A stretch of DNA of 64,000 nucleotides, from the NCBI GenBank assembly GCA_024686335.1, contig JAILCI010000060.1, positions 1-64,000 on the forward strand. The letters run 5' to 3'. Origin of the DNA: Bacteroidales bacterium. Lineage in GTDB: Bacteria; Bacteroidota; Bacteroidia; Bacteroidales; WCHB1-69. Both the position numbers and the translations under genes were made by a program. Every line of letters begins with the position of its first letter. Positions within the stretch are counted from its first letter, which is position 1. Below the pieces are notes generated by a model. The model was given only the letters and a program-made list of their open reading frames with translations, was not told where the DNA came from and made no database searches. This document shows, piece by piece, positions 34,957-42,869 of the stretch.

Positions 34957-37900
34957 ATGAAAAACAACAAAGGACTGATTTTATTCTTTACTGTTCTGCT
35001 CGCACTGGTTTGCTTGTATTGTCTTTCCTTCTCTTTCGCCACCTGGCGTGTTGAGAAAAAGGCTGAACAATTTGCAAATGACCCGCAAGCTATTGAGAAT
35101 GTAAAGACGTTGGCAAATGGCGACATGATGCTCGAGAAGCATCTTACTGACTCCATCATCGATGCAAGAACTCGTCAGTATCTGACTGAGCAGAACGACA
35201 AGAAAGTTTACTTAGGCAACACCTACAAGCAATGTAAGTACAAAGAGTTGAACCTTGGTTTGGACTTGAAGGGCGGTATGAACGTCACCCTGGAGATTTC
35301 CCTTCCTGACGTGGTTCAAAGCTTAGCCACCAACAAAGAGGATCAATTATTCTCCACCACTTTTGAAAAATCTGTGACAGAATTCTCTAAAAAAAGTGAT
35401 GAAGACTTCATAGATCTGTTTGTTAACAATTTCAACGCCCAGAAGAAAGCGTTGAAGATGGAAAATGCCAACCTCCGCACCTATTTTGGTGAGCGTTCTG
35501 GCATCAAAAATGCTTCTGACCAACAGATCATTACCTGGTTGAAGACTGAGTCCAGCGAGATTGTGGACCGTACCTTCAAGATTCTGCGCACCCGTATCGA
35601 CCGTTTCGGCGTGGCACAACCTAACTTGCAGAGACTGCAAGGTGGTCGTATTCTCGTTGAACTTCCTGGCGTTAAGGAACCCGAGCGTGTAACCGACCTT
35701 TTGAAGACCACAGCTAAACTGGAATTCTGGCAGGTATATAATGAAGTTGTAGGCGGACGTACCATTCAACAGCGTTTCGCAATCGCTGACAGCCAGTTGG
35801 CACAACAACTGAAGAACAAGAAGGAGACTCCTGCAGAACAACCTGTTGCTGATAGCACTGTTGTTGACAGTACCGCTGCTGCTCTTGACGCCGCTCTTGC
35901 TTCTAACGAAGAGATTGACGAGGAAGAAGACGAAGAGATTATTGACGAAACTCAAGGCGCCATCCTCAGCAAAGCTGTCCATATGGATGGTTTCGTGATC
36001 GGCTACTTCAAAGAGGCCGACATGCCCGCCATCGACCAAATGCTTCCTGAATTGCAGAAAATCCTCGGCGATCCCAATGTTGTTTTCTACTGGGGTTCTC
36101 CTGAGAAGAACTACGACAACGCATATCCGTTGTATCCTTTGAAAAAGAAAAATGACCGTATTGGACCGCTGTTGAGTTCCGAGACCATCGGTGGTGCCCG
36201 CGTGGTACGTAACGCTCGTCAGGATGTGGACCAAAACAACCGCGTAGTTGTTAACATGTCCATGGAAGACCAAGCATCTGACGAATGGCGCAAGATCACC
36301 AAAGAGGCTGCTGAAAGTGCAAGCACTAAGGGTGTGACCTGCATCGCCATCGTTCTTGATGAGTTCGTATACTCAGCTCCTTCCGTAAGAAGCGAGATTC
36401 CGAACGGTAACTCTGAAATCTCTGGTAACTTCACCATCGAAGAGGCTAAGGACCTTGCCACTGTCTTGAACTCTGGTAACCTTGAAGCCCGCGTCAACAT
36501 TGTACAATCCGAAGTCGTTGGTCCTACCCTTGGTAAAGAGTCCATCCGTTCTGGTTTGTTATCATTCTTGGGTGCCTTCCTGTTGGTTGTCATCTACATG
36601 TTCCTGTACTATAGCCGCGCCGGTCTCGTTGCCGACATCGCACTGTTCGCAAACGTATTCTTCATCTTCGGCGTGCTTGCCTCCATGGGCGCTGTTCTGA
36701 CACTGCCTGGTATTGCCGGTATCGTCCTGACCCTCGGTATGGCTGTCGATGCGAACGTAATTATCTACGAGCGTGTTCGTGAAGAGGTTCGCGCTGGTAA
36801 GACCATCCGCGCCGCTATCGACGACGGTTTCAAGAACTCCTACTCCGCTATCATCGATGGTAACGTAACCACCCTCATCACCGCTATCGTACTTTACATC
36901 TTCGGTAATGGTCCTATCCAAGGTTTCGCTACCACTTTGATCATCGGTATCCTCTCCTCCCTCTTCACAGCCATCCTGATGTCTCGTATGATTATCGAGG
37001 CTCGTCTGAAGAAAGGCAAAGGTCTTGAGGTTGGCAACAGAGTTACTCTCAACGCCTTCACCAATACCAACATCGACTTCCTCGCTAAGAGAAAATATTT
37101 CTACATCCTCTCTGGCGCTCTCTTCCTCATCTCCATCATCTCCTTCGCAACCCTCAAATTGCAACCGGGTATCGATTTCACCGGTGGCCGTTGTTATGTG
37201 GTTCGCTTCGACAAGGATGTGACTACGAAAGAGGTTCGTGCAGCTGTTGCCGATGAGTTTGGTGGCAACCCTGAAGTAAAGACTTTCGGTGGCAACGACC
37301 AGATTCGTATCGTCACCAACTACAAGATTGAGAGCAACGATACTAAGGATGACAAAGAGTGTGAACACAAATTGTATACTGCTTTGAAAGGCTTCTATGC
37401 AAAACAAGACCTCTCTGAAAGCGATTTCGTGAACTCTTCCAACGATCAGCGTGGTATTCAGTCATCCCAGAAGATTCAACCGACCATTGCTCGTGAATTG
37501 TTGGCAAAATCTATTTGGGCTGTCCTCGCCTCTTTGGTATTGATCTTCATCTACATCGCCATCCGATTCAAGAACTGGCAATTCGGTCTTGCAGGTATCT
37601 TCGCTTTGTTCCACGATACCTTCCTCACCATTGGTATGTTCTCCCTCTTGTACAAGATCATGCCGTTCTCCATGGAGATTGACCAGAACTTCATCGCTGC
37701 TATCTTGACAGTGATCGGTTACTCCATCAACAACAACGTGGTGATTTTCGACCGTGTTCGTGAGAACCTCGCTCTCTATCCGAAGCGTGAGAATTACGAA
37801 AACTTCAATGCCGCTATTAACCAGACCCTCGGTCGTAACATCAACACCGCTGGTACCACTTTGGTTACCTTGTTGGTGATCTTCATCTTCGGCGGCGAGG

Positions 37901-38043
37901 TTATCCGCGGTTTCATCTTCGCTATGTTCGTCGGTATTCTCTTCGGTACCTACTCCGGTATCCTCATCTCCAGCCCGTTCGCATACGACCTCATCCGTCT
38001 CGGCGGTGGCAAGGTTCGTACTGTCAAGATGGAGAAGAGATAA
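34957..38043 (+). CDS. secDF: Fused protein translocase subunit SecDF
   Basis: Inner-membrane proton-driven partner of SecYEG that pulls exported proteins into the periplasm. The 1028 residues contain SecD first (helix 1 at about 7-29, then LGLDLKGGMNVTLEI, P1 domain, and the helix motif GMAVDANVIIYERVREE), then SecF (QPGIDFTGGRCYVVRF and helices including GYSINNNVVIFDRVREN). An acidic, low-complexity insert (EEIDEEEDEEIIDE) sits in the P1 region. Codon choice is strongly biased to GGT, CGT and C-ending codons, which suggests high expression. It has its own promoter and a 19-bp-stem terminator. Confidence 0.96.
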   Translation: MKNNKGLILFFTVLLALVCLYCLSFSFATWRVEKKAEQFANDPQAIENVKTLANGDMMLEKHLTDSIIDARTRQYLTEQNDKKVYLGNTYKQCKYKELNLGLDLKGGMNVTLEISLPDVVQSLATNKEDQLFSTTFEKSVTEFSKKSDEDFIDLFVNNFNAQKKALKMENANLRTYFGERSGIKNASDQQIITWLKTESSEIVDRTFKILRTRIDRFGVAQPNLQRLQGGRILVELPGVKEPERVTDLLKTTAKLEFWQVYNEVVGGRTIQQRFAIADSQLAQQLKNKKETPAEQPVADSTVVDSTAAALDAALASNEEIDEEEDEEIIDETQGAILSKAVHMDGFVIGYFKEADMPAIDQMLPELQKILGDPNVVFYWGSPEKNYDNAYPLYPLKKKNDRIGPLLSSETIGGARVVRNARQDVDQNNRVVVNMSMEDQASDEWRKITKEAAESASTKGVTCIAIVLDEFVYSAPSVRSEIPNGNSEISGNFTIEEAKDLATVLNSGNLEARVNIVQSEVVGPTLGKESIRSGLLSFLGAFLLVVIYMFLYYSRAGLVADIALFANVFFIFGVLASMGAVLTLPGIAGIVLTLGMAVDANVIIYERVREEVRAGKTIRAAIDDGFKNSYSAIIDGNVTTLITAIVLYIFGNGPIQGFATTLIIGILSSLFTAILMSRMIIEARLKKGKGLEVGNRVTLNAFTNTNIDFLAKRKYFYILSGALFLISIISFATLKLQPGIDFTGGRCYVVRFDKDVTTKEVRAAVADEFGGNPEVKTFGGNDQIRIVTNYKIESNDTKDDKECEHKLYTALKGFYAKQDLSESDFVNSSNDQRGIQSSQKIQPTIARELLAKSIWAVLASLVLIFIYIAIRFKNWQFGLAGIFALFHDTFLTIGMFSLLYKIMPFSMEIDQNFIAAILTVIGYSINNNVVIFDRVRENLALYPKRENYENFNAAINQTLGRNINTAGTTLVTLLVIFIFGGEVIRGFIFAMFVGILFGTYSGILISSPFAYDLIRLGGGKVRTVKMEKR

Positions 38044-38068
38044 TATACCGTACTATTATACTACTCTC

Positions 38069-38113
38069 AAAAAAAATATTCGGAAAGGTTTTTACTTTCC
38101 GAATATTTTTTTT
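38069..38113 (+). terminator. Strong terminator after secDF
   Basis: Perfect 19-bp stem between 38069-38087 and 38095-38113 with a 7-nt loop; the core is ATATTCGGAAAG. The A/T ends make it functional in both directions. The weak promoter of the next gene starts in its T tract. Confidence 0.92.
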
Positions 38114-38120
38114 ATTTTAG
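38113..38120 (+). promoter_or_regulatory. Weak -7 box of the PorE-like gene
   Basis: TATTTTAG, one mismatch from TAnnTTTG, at the edge of the secDF terminator and 35 bp before the ATG at 38156. Confidence 0.4.
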
Positions 38121-38155
38121 CGGGCTTTTATTTATTAGGAAAAAACTACATTTAT

Positions 38156-40669
38156 ATGAAGCTATATAAAATTCTTCTGCTTTTTGTATCTATCTTAATT
38201 GCAGAAACTTGCACACTCAACGCTCAGATTCTCCGCGATGCAGACAACCTGTTCCGCGATTGTCAATATGAGGCAGCATTGGAACAATACAAGAAAGGTA
38301 TCAAGAAGTTGTCCTCCAACCGCGTGGAGATTCAACGTGCTACTTTCCAGATTGCCGAATGCTATCGTATCATGGGCGACCTGAAAAAGGCAGAACAACA
38401 GTACATCCGCCTGGAAAAGAAGAACTATCAGAAGGACAACCCGATGATCCTCTTCCACTTGGCCAGCATTTACAACACACGCGGCGACTACGACCTGGCA
38501 CTGAAATACTATAACAACTACAAAAAACGCGCTCCAGAAGACTCTCGCGTCGAGGAACGTATCCAAGGTTGTCAGAATGCCAAGATGTGGACCGAGAATC
38601 CCACCCGTTATGAGGTTGAGAACTTGAAGAAGTTTAACACCCGTGAAGACGAATGGGCTCCGCGCTGGGGCAATAACGAGAAACGCAACAGCATCATCTT
38701 CTCATCCAACCGCGAAGGCTCTGTAGGCAAAGGCACCGACCAATGGACTGGTATTGCCTTCTCCGACATCTACATCTCCAACAAACCGAAGAGCAAAAAT
38801 ACCGACTGGCCGGGCGAATGGTCTCCTGTAACCACTCTCGATGCTGGCGGCACTCTCAATACCAGCGTCAACGAGGGCGAAGCAAGTTCCAACCGCAAAG
38901 GAACCGTCTACTATTTCACCAAATGTCCTCAAGACAAAAAGAAAGTTCAAGGTTGCTACATCTATAAATCTATGAAGAAAGGTAAATCATGGGGCGAAGC
39001 TGAACTCGTTGAACTGGGCGACTCAACCTACAACTATGTACATCCTTTCATCAGTGACGATGAGCTGACTATATACTTTGCTTCCAATATGCCGAAAGGC
39101 TACGGTGGCTATGATATCTACAAAGCTACCCGCGCAAAGAAATCCGCTAAATTCTCCAACATCACCAATCTGGGACCCAACGTCAATACAGCAGGTCAAG
39201 AGGTATTTCCATGCCTCCGCAATGAGCAGGAACTCTACTTCTCCTCTGACGGTTGGCCTGGCATGGGTGGTCTCGACCTTTTTGTATCCTACATCAAAGA
39301 CGGTGAATACCAACAAGCCGAGAACCTGATGGTTCCCATCAACTCCAATGGTGATGAGATCGGTATCATCTTTGACGAGAACGAGGCTATCGACCCGCAG
39401 TCAAAATCTCCTTACCTTGCAAAGGGTTACTTCTCCTCCAACCGTGAAGGTGGCCGTGGCGGCGACGATATCTACTACTTCCTCCTTCGTCCCCTCGTTT
39501 ATACTCTCTCCGGTTATATCCGCGACAAGAACAACGGTCAGTACATGGACGGCGTAGAAGTTGAAATTCAAGGCACCGACGGCACTATCTACAAGACCAC
39601 AACCGATGTGAAGGGTTACTACCACTTCGATAAGACCAAAATCTTAGGCAACACATCATACGACATCAAGGTTGTTAAGAAAGGCTACTGGGAGCAAGGC
39701 AATACTGCTAAACAAACTACCATTGGCCTTACTGAAAACACCGACCTCAAACAAGACTTCTCACTTGAGCCTATCCCGAAGGAGCCTATTGCTCTGCCAG
39801 AGATCCTCTACGATTTGGCAAAATGGGATCTGAAGCCGCAATATAAAGACTCTTTGATGTATCTGTATAACATCATGATTAAGAACCCGACTATCGTTAT
39901 CGAGTTGCGTTCCCACACCGATGCTCGTGACACCGAAGAGAAGAATGACGTGCTGTCTCAAAACCGTGCACAGTCCTGCGTCGACTTCCTCGTCAATGAG
40001 AAGGGCATCGCTGCCGACCGTATCGTAGCTAAAGGTTATGGTGAGCGTGTACCGCGCAGATTGGAAAAAGATATGTACTCCACCTACAACGGCAAGAAGT
40101 TCTTCTTCGCTAAGGGCTCTTATCTGACCGAAGACTACATCAACAGTTTGTCATCCAAGGCTGAACAAGAGGCTGCTCACGCATTGAACCGTCGTACTGA
40201 GTTCTTGATTCTTCGTGACGACTACGTTCCGAGTGCAGAGGCTCTCGCTAACGCTCAATCCAGCATTGCATTGGTACAAGAGCGTACATTGCCTGTCACC
40301 ATCGAAGGTGAAACCGTGAAAGGATCGTGCTTCGCAAACAACAAGTCTATGAACTTCCAAATCGGCAACAGCTCTGAAGAGATCTTCATGAACTACACAG
40401 ATGCAACACGATTCTTGAAAGAGTCCATTATCAATTTGGAAGACTTCGAGGAGAAATCCGGTGCTATCAAGCAAGAAGATGGTAGCATTATCGAAGGCTC
40501 TGTGCTCTACTTGCAAGAATTGCGTGTCGGTGACGACTACGAAGAGAATGTTAAAGTCACAGTAAAGAAAGGTCTTCCAGCAGCTTTCGTTATTGGTGAC
40601 GGCTTCATCCAAGAGGCATGGGGTGCTTACACTGTGGATCCCAGCCGTAACATGATCATCTTCAAATAG
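38156..40669 (+). CDS. PorE-like OmpA-family protein (probable T9SS/gliding component) with extra C-terminal domain
   Basis: Envelope protein of 837 residues. In order: signal peptide (MKLYKILLLFVSILIAE...LNAQ), TPR-like helices (about 25-140), PD40/WD40-like propeller (about 150-425; IIFSSNREG, LTIYFASNMPKGYGGYDIY, LYFSSDGWPGMGGLDLF), a carboxypeptidase-regulatory fold (about 455-545), and an OmpA_C peptidoglycan-binding domain (about 570-700; ELRSHTDARDTEEKN, LSQNRAQSCVDFL, NRRTEF). This is the layout of PorE, which anchors the type IX secretion machinery to peptidoglycan. Residues 711-837 add a domain with retropepsin-like strand order but no DTG. The ATG at 38156 gives the signal peptide; longer frames run back into secDF. 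Confidence 0.85.
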   Translation: MKLYKILLLFVSILIAETCTLNAQILRDADNLFRDCQYEAALEQYKKGIKKLSSNRVEIQRATFQIAECYRIMGDLKKAEQQYIRLEKKNYQKDNPMILFHLASIYNTRGDYDLALKYYNNYKKRAPEDSRVEERIQGCQNAKMWTENPTRYEVENLKKFNTREDEWAPRWGNNEKRNSIIFSSNREGSVGKGTDQWTGIAFSDIYISNKPKSKNTDWPGEWSPVTTLDAGGTLNTSVNEGEASSNRKGTVYYFTKCPQDKKKVQGCYIYKSMKKGKSWGEAELVELGDSTYNYVHPFISDDELTIYFASNMPKGYGGYDIYKATRAKKSAKFSNITNLGPNVNTAGQEVFPCLRNEQELYFSSDGWPGMGGLDLFVSYIKDGEYQQAENLMVPINSNGDEIGIIFDENEAIDPQSKSPYLAKGYFSSNREGGRGGDDIYYFLLRPLVYTLSGYIRDKNNGQYMDGVEVEIQGTDGTIYKTTTDVKGYYHFDKTKILGNTSYDIKVVKKGYWEQGNTAKQTTIGLTENTDLKQDFSLEPIPKEPIALPEILYDLAKWDLKPQYKDSLMYLYNIMIKNPTIVIELRSHTDARDTEEKNDVLSQNRAQSCVDFLVNEKGIAADRIVAKGYGERVPRRLEKDMYSTYNGKKFFFAKGSYLTEDYINSLSSKAEQEAAHALNRRTEFLILRDDYVPSAEALANAQSSIALVQERTLPVTIEGETVKGSCFANNKSMNFQIGNSSEEIFMNYTDATRFLKESIINLEDFEEKSGAIKQEDGSIIEGSVLYLQELRVGDDYEENVKVTVKKGLPAAFVIGDGFIQEAWGAYTVDPSRNMIIFK

Positions 40670-40692
40670 GATATACAATATTATTATATACT

Positions 40693-40725
40693 AAGAGCTG
40701 TCCTGTGCGACGGCTCTTTTTTTTT
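40693..40725 (+). terminator. Terminator after the PorE-like gene
   Basis: Stem of 10 bp (AAGAGCTGTC, 40693-40702, with GACGGCTCTT, 40709-40718, one G-T pair), loop CTGTGC, then nine or so T residues. Confidence 0.9.
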
Positions 40726-40727
40726 CG

Positions 40728-40735
40728 TACTTTTG
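40728..40735 (+). promoter_or_regulatory. Promoter -7 box of the cobW-pdxK unit
   Basis: TACTTTTG directly after the terminator T tract, 26 bp before the chosen ATG. Confidence 0.65.
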
Positions 40736-40749
40736 CAGACTTAAAAAAT

Positions 40750-40755
40750 GGAGGT
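40750..40755 (+). promoter_or_regulatory. Strong Shine-Dalgarno site of the CobW gene
   Basis: GGAGGT six bases before the ATG at 40762. Such sites are rare before genes in this window and support this start over an earlier in-frame ATG at 40705. Confidence 0.7.
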
Positions 40756-40761
40756 AATAAA

Positions 40762-42042
40762 ATGAAAATTGACATACCGGTTTTATTGCTCACTGGTTAT
40801 CTGGGCAGTGGTAAAACGACATTAGTAAACCATATTCTCACCAACCGCCAAGGCGTCCGTTTTGCGGTAATCGTCAACGACATTGGCGAAGTAAACATCG
40901 ATGCATCACTCATCCAGAAAGGCGGCGTGGTTGCAGAAAAAGACGACAGTCTGGTAGCCTTACAAAACGGCTGTATCTGCTGTACCCTCAAGATGGACCT
41001 TGTAGATCAGCTGACAGACCTCGTAAAAACTCACAACTTTGACTATATCGTCATCGAGGCCAGTGGCATCTGCGAGCCCGAGCCTATTGCCCGCACCATC
41101 GCCTCCATTCCTCGAATGAATCCCAAATACACGGAAGAAGGAACTCCTTACCTCGACTGCATCGTTACCGTGGTAGATGCCCTGCGCATGCAGAGTGAGT
41201 TCGCCTGCGGTGATGACCTGGAACGAAAAAATATGGACGAAGAGGATATTGAGAATCTGCTTGTTCAACAGATAGAGTTCTGCAATATTGTGTTATTGAA
41301 CAAAGTTTCAGAGGTCAAGCCCGAAGAGATCAACCGTATCAAAGAGATTATCAAGCACCTAAATCCTGGCGCTCAGATTATTGAGACCGACTACACCAAT
41401 GTAGACCTGGCAAGCATCATTCACACCGATGCCTTTGACTACGAGCAAGTCTCCATCTCCACAGGTTGGGTACGCGAGCTAGAACGCGCCACTACGGAGG
41501 AAGAGGAACGCGAGGCACGCGCCGACCACCATCACCACGAGGATGAAGATGAAGAACATGAACATCACCATGACGACCATGATGAAGAAGATGATGATGA
41601 CCATGACGAAGAAGAACATGGGCACCATCATCACCACCACCATCATCATCATGACCATGAAGGAGGTGAAGTGGAAGAATACGGAATCTCTACTTTCGTA
41701 TATTACCGTCGTAAACCATTCAGAGTGGTAGAATTCAACAAATATCTGGCCAAAGACCGTCCAAAGAATATCATTCGTTCCAAGGGTGTTCTCTACTTTA
41801 AGGAATACCGCGACATGTCGTACCTCTACGAACAAGCAGGCGTACAGCAAAAGCTGACCGAAGCTGGACTTTGGTATGCAACCGCTCCTCAAGAGGAACT
41901 GATACAGCTGATGGAACAGGATCCTAACTTCATGCACGATTGGGATCCTGTGTACGGCGATCGTATGATCAAGATTGTATTCATCGGTCAAAATATGGAT
42001 AAAGAACAGATTATTAAAGAATTAGACGCTTGTCTCGAATAG
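40762..42042 (+). CDS. CobW/COG0523-family GTPase with His-rich metal-binding loop
   Basis: Cytoplasmic G3E GTPase of 426 residues, probably a zinc (or other metal) insertase. Walker A is GYLGSGKT (12-19), the metal-binding CXCC is Cys71-Cys73-Cys74 (NGCICC), and EASGICEP and LNKVSEVKP are the following nucleotide-binding blocks. A loop at about 255-300 is almost pure His, Asp and Glu, with roughly 22 His including a run of ten. It precedes the CobW C-terminal domain (STFVYYRRKPF). The pyridoxal kinase gene follows after 6 bp. Whether it serves that kinase, as ZNG1 serves its client, is inference. Confidence 0.93.
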   Translation: MKIDIPVLLLTGYLGSGKTTLVNHILTNRQGVRFAVIVNDIGEVNIDASLIQKGGVVAEKDDSLVALQNGCICCTLKMDLVDQLTDLVKTHNFDYIVIEASGICEPEPIARTIASIPRMNPKYTEEGTPYLDCIVTVVDALRMQSEFACGDDLERKNMDEEDIENLLVQQIEFCNIVLLNKVSEVKPEEINRIKEIIKHLNPGAQIIETDYTNVDLASIIHTDAFDYEQVSISTGWVRELERATTEEEEREARADHHHHEDEDEEHEHHHDDHDEEDDDDHDEEEHGHHHHHHHHHHDHEGGEVEEYGISTFVYYRRKPFRVVEFNKYLAKDRPKNIIRSKGVLYFKEYRDMSYLYEQAGVQQKLTEAGLWYATAPQEELIQLMEQDPNFMHDWDPVYGDRMIKIVFIGQNMDKEQIIKELDACLE

Positions 42043-42048
42043 TGTTTT

Positions 42049-42867
42049 ATGAGCAATATCCTGCTAATAGGAGACCTGGTAAGTTACGGTAACTTGGGAA
42101 TGTCAGCAATGATTCCCATTTTGACCAAGATGAGGTATGAGATACTTCGTCTCCCCTCCTCTTTGGTTACCAACAACTTCTGTTACGACAATTTTGCCGT
42201 AATGGACACTACCGACTATATGCGTCAATGCATCGAGATTTGGGAGCGCGAGGCCTTCCCTATCGACGCGGTAAGTACTGGATTCTTGGTTTCAGAGGAG
42301 CAAACACACATCGTTTCCGACTACTGCCGTAAACTGAAAAACCGAGGTGCCAAGATCTTCGTAGATCCCATCATGGCTGACGACGGCAAACTCTACAATG
42401 GTGTCACCAGTCGGACAGTCGAATACATGCGCAGTATGTGCAAAGTCGCCGACGTCATTGTACCCAACATGACAGAAGCAACCTTCCTGGCCGGCCGTTA
42501 TGAGGGGAAAACATCATTGACTCGTGCAGAAGCCGAGGACCTCATCATGCTACTCTACTACATGGGAGAAAACTCCGTTGTCATCTCCAGCATGCTGGTG
42601 GACGGCATCAACTGTACCATGCTCTACGATGCCCAAAATCGGAAAATTCAGACCCTGCCCTTCAAGATGATTCCCATCCAGTTTTCTGGTACGGGAGACC
42701 TCTTCTCCTCCATCATGATAGGACATTTTCTGCAAGGCATGTCTTTGGCAGACAGCGTACAGAAGGCTATGAACTTCGTTTCTCACGTCATCGAACTCAA
42801 CAAAAACTACGAGCATCCCGCAAATGGTATCCCGATAGAGTTGTATCTTAATGAGATCAACAGATAA
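42049..42867 (+). CDS. Pyridoxal/pyridoxamine kinase (PfkB-type)
   Basis: Phosphorylates vitamin B6 vitamers to give pyridoxal phosphate; cytoplasmic. The 272 residues open with ILLIGDLVSYGNLGMSAMIP, carry FVDPIMADDGKLYNG and NMTEATFLAG as in PdxK/PdxY, and end with the anion-hole and catalytic-base block FSGTGDLFSSIM (normally GTGDLF). The family's metal requirement (Zn or Mg with ATP) makes the CobW neighbour notable. The substrate could also be hydroxymethylpyrimidine, but the motif spacing favours PdxK/PdxY. Its stop is only 2 bp from the stop of the convergent helicase gene. Confidence 0.87.
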   Translation: MSNILLIGDLVSYGNLGMSAMIPILTKMRYEILRLPSSLVTNNFCYDNFAVMDTTDYMRQCIEIWEREAFPIDAVSTGFLVSEEQTHIVSDYCRKLKNRGAKIFVDPIMADDGKLYNGVTSRTVEYMRSMCKVADVIVPNMTEATFLAGRYEGKTSLTRAEAEDLIMLLYYMGENSVVISSMLVDGINCTMLYDAQNRKIQTLPFKMIPIQFSGTGDLFSSIMIGHFLQGMSLADSVQKAMNFVSHVIELNKNYEHPANGIPIELYLNEINR

Positions 42868-42869
42868 TT

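Noticed and set aside
36562-37407. Long open frame opposite secDF
   Set aside because: It mirrors the strongly biased codons of secDF; the protein is acidic low-complexity without domain, and no promoter is seen.
38006-38155. N-terminal extension of the PorE-like frame into secDF
   Set aside because: The signal peptide begins at 38156, and a terminator and -7-like box lie inside the extension.
41479-41991. Met/Val-rich open frame opposite the His-rich CobW loop
   Set aside because: It is the antisense of the His/Asp/Glu codon run and only looks like membrane helices.
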